Origin: Thuidium tamariscinum | Lineage: Eukaryota; Streptophyta; Bryopsida; Hypnales; Thuidiaceae | Assembly: GCA_947034885.2 (NCBI GenBank) | Contig: OX344751.2 | Span: forward strand, 558,001-622,000 | Direction of reading: 5' to 3' | DNA: 64,000 bases | Shown: positions 59,563 through 64,000 of the stretch, in pieces | How positions within the stretch are numbered: the first letter of the stretch is position 1 | Layout: each line of letters starts with the position of its first letter | The notes under the pieces: model-generated | What the model saw: only the letters and a program-made list of their open reading frames with translations | Told to the model about the DNA's origin: nothing | Databases searched by the model: none | Program-made: the position numbers and the translations under genes

Positions 59563-61620
59563 CTAAGCAACCGCTTCTTTCCGCTGCGCTTTGGCTGTCA
59601 TGGCTGCTATGTACTGGTCTGAGGTCATTAGGATCGATTTCGAGTAGTCAATCAGAGGCTCAGCTGCATTAGAAGTCTTTCGTTGTGTTGATTGAACGTG
59701 GGGAAGGGGGAATAGAGATCGCCTTGTCTGCACCTGTGGCTGCTCTACATCACTGTCTGTGGCTTCACTGGATTCTCCGTCACTGCAATCTCCCTGCACA
59801 AAGCATTGTGGAGCATCTGCTTCTGCTGAGTTGAAGAGCGCTTGCTCTGTATCTTTTGTGGTCTCTGCCTTGTCCTCAATTTCTTGGACGACTAGTTCTT
59901 CAATTGCAGCAGGTTCCATGTAACACGCACTTGGCTTCATGAACCGATCCATGGCTGATGGGCGAAGTGGCCAGATTCCGGTCCCAGTGAAGCCGTTCTT
60001 GATGTTCTTGCTTGTAAGTGCTCTACTCAAGCCTATAGATACCCATTGAGCTAAAACCTCCTTACTTGCAGCTTTTCCGTTATTCTCATTGGACCATCTG
60101 TCTCTACATGCTCTGAATGTTGTCTTGAAGGGTTTGAAAATACTAACATCCAGTGGTTGCATTCTGTGGCTTGTGTGGCTAGGCAATGTGATGATATCCA
60201 GACCATGAGATTGAGCCTTGAGGACCACTTCAAGAGTGACATGTGAACCATGTCCATCCAATAGAAGAAGGTGCCTGTTTTCTTGTGATATTCCATACCT
60301 ATTCTGTAGTTTCTCTAAGAAAAATGTAAGCCATGCTGAGAATAGAAAAGATGTCATCCAGCCATTGATTTGCATAGCAAAGCAAGAGCCACCTTCACAT
60401 TGTTCAATGAAATTGCGTTGCTTCCGTTTACCTTTGAAAATATAGTAGTTGGAGAGGTAGTGTCCAGCTGCATTGATGCAAGAGAGAACTGTGAGGTGTT
60501 CTTTGCTGTTGGGGATGACTCTATATACAGATCTGCTACCTCGTTTAGCAAACACTAGTGTTCCGCCACCTCCCCTACTTGCTTGCGTGCCTGACTCATC
60601 TGCGTTCCAAATGTGGGAGGGGCTATACTTGTGTTTATTGTATGCAATGCCGACGTTCTTGTATAAAGAGGCTATACTAGTTGGATTCAGCCCTCTGGCT
60701 CGTCCGTCTTCTAAACTTTGAGCTGATCGCAGCGTTAGTTCAGGGTGTCTATTCCGGAACCATCTCAGCCAACCTCTTCCGGGAATACCGTCTTTGAATG
60801 GAGTCAAACGGTCTTGTGTCATCTCCGCTACTTTACTTTTCAGCTCGAAAATGCTAATTGGGTGGGCATACTCCTGCATTTCGATCATCCATGTGACAAG
60901 GGCTGTCTCTTCCTCAACTCCAAGTATTCCTTGTCTGCCTCTCTTCCGTTTCAATGTCATGCCATATATGTAGTCTCGAACTGTTGACGCAGGAATGTCC
61001 AGATTTCTTGCAGCGCCGCCAACGCTGCAACCTGCATCGACTGCTGCCATGGCCGCATTCAACTGCTGGTTGGTCCAGCGGCCATACTCATGCGGTCGCG
61101 TGGTCAATCTTGAAGATCCTCTTCCAGGATCTAGCTCGGCGCCTCCATCTGCAGCTGCATCGGACACTCCAGCGTCGCTCGCTCCGCCTTGCCCTCGGAA
61201 ATGTGGGTCCGCGCCGTCCTCACTCTCTGTGTCGCTGTCTCCCGAGGCCAACGCTTGTGGTCCGGCCGGACTCCCGCTCCCCTTTGTCCGCTGACCTTCG
61301 ACCGGATCTCCTCTCCGCTCCGATCGCTGAGCTCCGACCAGGTCGCGCCTGCCCTCTGTCCCCTGACCTCTGATTGGGTCGTGGCTCCCCTCTGTCCGGT
61401 GGGATCCGATCGGGTCGCGCCTCCCCAGTGCCCGCTGACCTGCGACCGGATCGCCTCTCTCCTCTATCCGTGGAGCTGCCATCGGGCGGCGTCTCCCCTG
61501 CTGTCCCAAAAGTGCTCCGATCGGGCAGCCACTCCCCTCTGTCGGCAGTCTTCTAATGGAGCCGATTCTCCCCATCGCCGCTAGTACTCCGATCGCCCCG
61601 CCTGTCCCTTGTGCCGACAT
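59563..61620 (-). CDS. pogo/Tigger-type DDE_1 transposase (685 aa)
   Basis: Single open frame from a genuine ATG (61620-61618) to TAG (59565-59563). Order: Gly/Arg-rich N-terminus with six 12-residue repeats (51-122); an acidic linker; a psq/CENP-B-type helix-turn-helix (about 179-219, RWTNQQLNAAMAAVDAG to ASTVRDYI); a second CENP-B-like HTH (about 235-298); and a DDE_1 catalytic domain. The acidic triad is visible as D341 (IWNADESG), D455 (LLLLDGHGSH) and D491 (HRMQPLDVSIFKPFK), with 35 residues between the last two. NIKNGFTGTGIWPL (539-552) is the usual pogo/Tigger C-terminal signature. It would cut and paste the element at TA sites in the nucleus. Reading continues past the stop in the same frame with a charged tail, so the C-terminus may be shortened. 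Confidence 0.9.
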   Translation of the reverse strand: MSAQGTGGAIGVLAAMGRIGSIRRLPTEGSGCPIGALLGQQGRRRPMAAPRIEERGDPVAGQRALGRRDPIGSHRTEGSHDPIRGQGTEGRRDLVGAQRSERRGDPVEGQRTKGSGSPAGPQALASGDSDTESEDGADPHFRGQGGASDAGVSDAAADGGAELDPGRGSSRLTTRPHEYGRWTNQQLNAAMAAVDAGCSVGGAARNLDIPASTVRDYIYGMTLKRKRGRQGILGVEEETALVTWMIEMQEYAHPISIFELKSKVAEMTQDRLTPFKDGIPGRGWLRWFRNRHPELTLRSAQSLEDGRARGLNPTSIASLYKNVGIAYNKHKYSPSHIWNADESGTQASRGGGGTLVFAKRGSRSVYRVIPNSKEHLTVLSCINAAGHYLSNYYIFKGKRKQRNFIEQCEGGSCFAMQINGWMTSFLFSAWLTFFLEKLQNRYGISQENRHLLLLDGHGSHVTLEVVLKAQSHGLDIITLPSHTSHRMQPLDVSIFKPFKTTFRACRDRWSNENNGKAASKEVLAQWVSIGLSRALTSKNIKNGFTGTGIWPLRPSAMDRFMKPSACYMEPAAIEELVVQEIEDKAETTKDTEQALFNSAEADAPQCFVQGDCSDGESSEATDSDVEQPQVQTRRSLFPLPHVQSTQRKTSNAAEPLIDYSKSILMTSDQYIAAMTAKAQRKEAVA

Positions 61621-62569
61621 TGGTTGGATCAGGCTGCCTCTCTCCTATGCCGGGAATTGGAAGGCGCTCTCTGGAAGTGGCACTGGGCGGATCGGCAAGT
61701 CCCTTCCTCCGCTCTGTGATGCTAGCATGTCGGTACTTGCAACTTGAACTGCACCTTCGCTCACACCTTGGAGCTGCCATTGCCAAGCTGATGGACACAA
61801 CTGCCAATTTGGAAAGGGCTGTGTGGATCCTCCTGTTGAAGCAGGCCTGCTTTGTTGTTCAATTCCCTCCACTCTCTCTGTGTCATGCACTGAGGTCAGG
61901 CCGGGAGTCACAGGAGTCAAACTTCCAATCCCTACTGTACTATACGACATCAATTCACCTGGCCATCTCTCAATGCTTCTCTCATTACTGTGCCTGACTG
62001 ATTGTCCTCGACCATAGCCACTCGACATTCTGTAATCACTGTAATTTCTGCAATGTATGTTCTAAGACGTCCTTACTGACCCTCAAATCGCAGTATCATT
62101 GATGGCTTCCAAAGTTACTCTGCAAAGCTTCATCACTCACAAATTGTGCTTTACCTAAGCAATGGAGAAGTTCATATTTGTGGAGGCCAATGCGTCCTGA
62201 TCAGTCCTCCCGCCACTTTGTGCCCTTAATTATGAACTTACAGTCATGTAATCCTGCCGCCACTAAACCCACTTTAGGCTCCTTAAGTGTCCCTGCCACC
62301 ATGTACTGTATGCTTTAATGTGCTCAGTAGCTCCTGAGCCACTTCTAAGTGCACTCTAAGTAGCCATATAGCCACATCACGTATTCAATGAATGCACTTA
62401 GTACTCTTTACAAAACCGCCTTCATTCTACCCATTTCTGAAACCATGGGGATGCTATGCCATTGCTATTGTCACCCATACTCATGCATTTTTTAATTCTG
62501 TAGACAATGGGGCTCTGACAAATGAACATGAGTACTACAGTAGGCCTTGCCTACGGGGACAATCATTTT

Positions 62570-62590
62570 AATGGGTGCTGCTACCTTATA
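62570..62590 (-). repeat. pogo element right TIR
   Basis: It reads ATGGGTGCTGCTACCTTATA at its outer 20 bases on the + strand and pairs perfectly with the left TIR. Confidence 0.92.
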
Positions 62591-62710
62591 CATTAAACAT
62601 ATTTTTTACATTTAAAAAAAATTATTTTTCCAATTATACAATACTCCCAAAAAATTTAGCAATTTTGTAAAAAACACTACCAAAACCGGTTAGTCTTTCT
62701 TGCAATGACC

Positions 62711-64000
62711 CTCTATCCCTCTAAATTTTCAAAGCACTATTTCCAATAGTAGGTGTACTTAATGAAGGTGAAGTAAAAAACAAAAGTTGGTGGTTTAGAA
62801 AGGTCAATCAATCAGTTAGTTTAGTAGGAGTCTACAATGAACTTGACAAAACCAATTTTTCATGTGAATTGAGTGACTAAAAAAACCAATATGGTAGTTG
62901 GCTAGTTTCAACCTATCAATACAAATTAGAGACTATTGGGCTTAAGATTTCATCCACACTATTTGTGACAACTTTACTCTCTATTTTGGTTTGGAACCAA
63001 TGACCTTGAACTTACATTAGTTTTTGTATATATAGGGAATACAAGACTTCCTATCACCTGTTGAAGTTGCTAGTGAAGCTGGTTGTTTTTGGTCTCTATG
63101 TTTCTAACCATAGATGTTTGAACATCCCGTGATCCCAACAAGCATAAAAAAAACATCAACAAGCCTTGCAATTTGGCAAATGTTGGGAAGAAGTACAATT
63201 GCCTACTTATTCAAAGTTTGGCCTATGCAGAACGATTGCAAACCTCAAAAGAAGTATAAACATTAGATGATTCATTAGAAGAGATTTGGGGGTTCAAAGT
63301 TTGAGGCCTTCAAAAGATAGAGGGTTCCTGAACAGTAGGAAACAATATGGAAACTTTGGGAACCTTGTAAGAAACTAGGGAAACTCTACCACATGAACAA
63401 GATGATATAGTCAAGATACTGCGACGTTAGATAATATTTATCAATTAATTTTTTTTATTAATTCATATTATTATTATTAATTTTAAATCAATTTTCTTCA
63501 AATCAATTTTCAGTTTTTTTAAACCTTTCAAAAATTTTGAAGAAAAAAAAGTTAATTAATTTTTTTAAATCCAAAAACTGAAACTAGCTAGGACTAGTTA
63601 ACTATGTAAGGAATAATTTTAGGGAACAACTCCAAAATAGTTTTCTAGAGGACTAAAAAATCTTTAATCTCAATATTTATTTCTAAAAAAGGAAACCTAA
63701 TCAAACATTATAATGTTAATGTGTGATGCATGCTCATTGTAGTGAACAAGAACTATATGCCTACAATGAAGGCATTTGCCAAAATCAATGGTGAGATTGT
63801 GTAAATCAAACTTGATTGCTTGCAAGTTTGAATCAAGTGGGGGTTGCTTGGTAAACACATTTAGGATGTTGTTGAGATTGGGGCGGTGAGGGATTCAATC
63901 TATTGCAACAAATTTATTTTATCATTTTGTTCTTTCAATGATTCAAATGAATCAAAGAACAATGCAAGTCTAAAAAGATACAAAAGCTATTCAATAATGA
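62711..64000. other. AT-rich intergenic DNA
   Basis: No gene or repeat with clear ends. Low-complexity ATTATTATT occurs near 63468-63482. Confidence 0.5.

Larger units (their letters stand above)
58716..62590 (-). mobile_element. pogo/Tigger-like DNA transposon, 3.87 kb, autonomous-type
   Basis: A perfect 21-bp terminal inverted repeat (58716-58736 and 62570-62590), outermost bases TATAAGGTAGCAGCACCCAT. The outer TATA makes the TA target duplication ambiguous by 2 bp, as expected for TA-targeting elements. It encodes one large transposase on the minus strand. Overall composition is much more GC-rich than the surrounding AT-rich MITE DNA, suggesting recent arrival relative to its host. The identical TIRs also point to recent movement. 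Confidence 0.9.
58115..62710. mobile_element. MITE family C copy split by the pogo transposon
   Basis: The left end GTAATTGCAAGAAAGA (58115-58130) and right end TCTTTCTTGCAATGACC (62694-62710) are inverted repeats. 58115-58715 plus 62591-62710 sum to 721 bp, the family's usual length, and align to 41116-41850 and 40504-41970. Therefore the 3.9-kb transposon landed inside an existing MITE. Confidence 0.8.

Noticed and set aside
59151-61997. Long Arg/Gly- or Pro/Ser-rich frames overlapping the transposase on both strands
   Set aside because: They arise from GC-rich sequence and the 36-bp repeat. None has a conserved domain, and the transposase frame explains the region.
1-64000. CRISPR arrays, bacterial operons, tRNA or 5S rRNA genes
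   Set aside because: No regularly spaced repeats, no Shine-Dalgarno-linked gene strings, and no intact A/B-box tRNA or 5S internal promoter pattern were seen. The window is eukaryotic.

Overview
The window looks like nuclear DNA of a land plant. Evidence: a NAC-domain transcription factor (a plant-specific family), GT-AG introns, plant-type telo-box and site II promoter motifs, and gene-rich islands in very AT-rich, repeat-filled intergenic DNA. An intact-looking pogo/Tigger-like transposon and many small inverted-repeat elements make me lean towards a non-flowering plant (bryophyte, lycophyte or fern), but that is a weak inference. All gene models are my own manual splices. Starts labelled GTG or TTG were ignored because this is eukaryotic DNA.

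Layout. 1-18.4 kb: AT-rich, mostly degenerate dispersed repeats, including MITE-like elements (families A, B and C below), a 0.25 kb local duplication and a GC-richer patch at 3.5-5.4 kb. 18.5-23.7 kb: GC-rich island with the three-exon NAC gene (CDS 20840-22861, 401 aa). 23.8-26.75 kb: more MITEs. 26.8-33.6 kb: gene cluster with a dolichyl-diphosphatase / lipid phosphate phosphatase gamma gene (+, two exons, 241 aa), three C-terminal exons of an aldo-keto reductase (-, apparently lacking its N-terminal half), and the 40S ribosome-assembly factor LTV1 (-, four exons, 584 aa) with a telo-box next to its probable start site. 33.6-36.1 kb: extremely AT-rich and empty. 37.2-38.5 kb: a two-piece unidentified protein-like fragment (-) and a 116-aa secreted-peptide-like gene (+). 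40.5-50.1 kb: nested MITEs, tandem repeats, a decayed second aldo-keto reductase 3' fragment and a Harbinger-like non-autonomous element. 54.8-55.7 kb: a probable independent snoRNA transcription unit (site II, telo-box and TATA, then two C/D-box candidates and one H/ACA candidate). One C/D candidate carries a 15-nt perfect antisense match to 18S rRNA. 58.1-62.7 kb: a 3.9-kb pogo/Tigger-like DNA transposon with perfect TIRs, a 685-codon transposase and TA target sites, inserted inside a family C MITE.

How parts relate. LTV1 and the snoRNA unit both serve ribosome biogenesis and share the telo-box signature. The pogo element's termini share the core AAGGTAG with two abundant MITE families here, so one transposase lineage may have populated the window. 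The two aldo-keto reductase loci are colinear through coding sequence and 3' flank, so they are duplicates of one locus.
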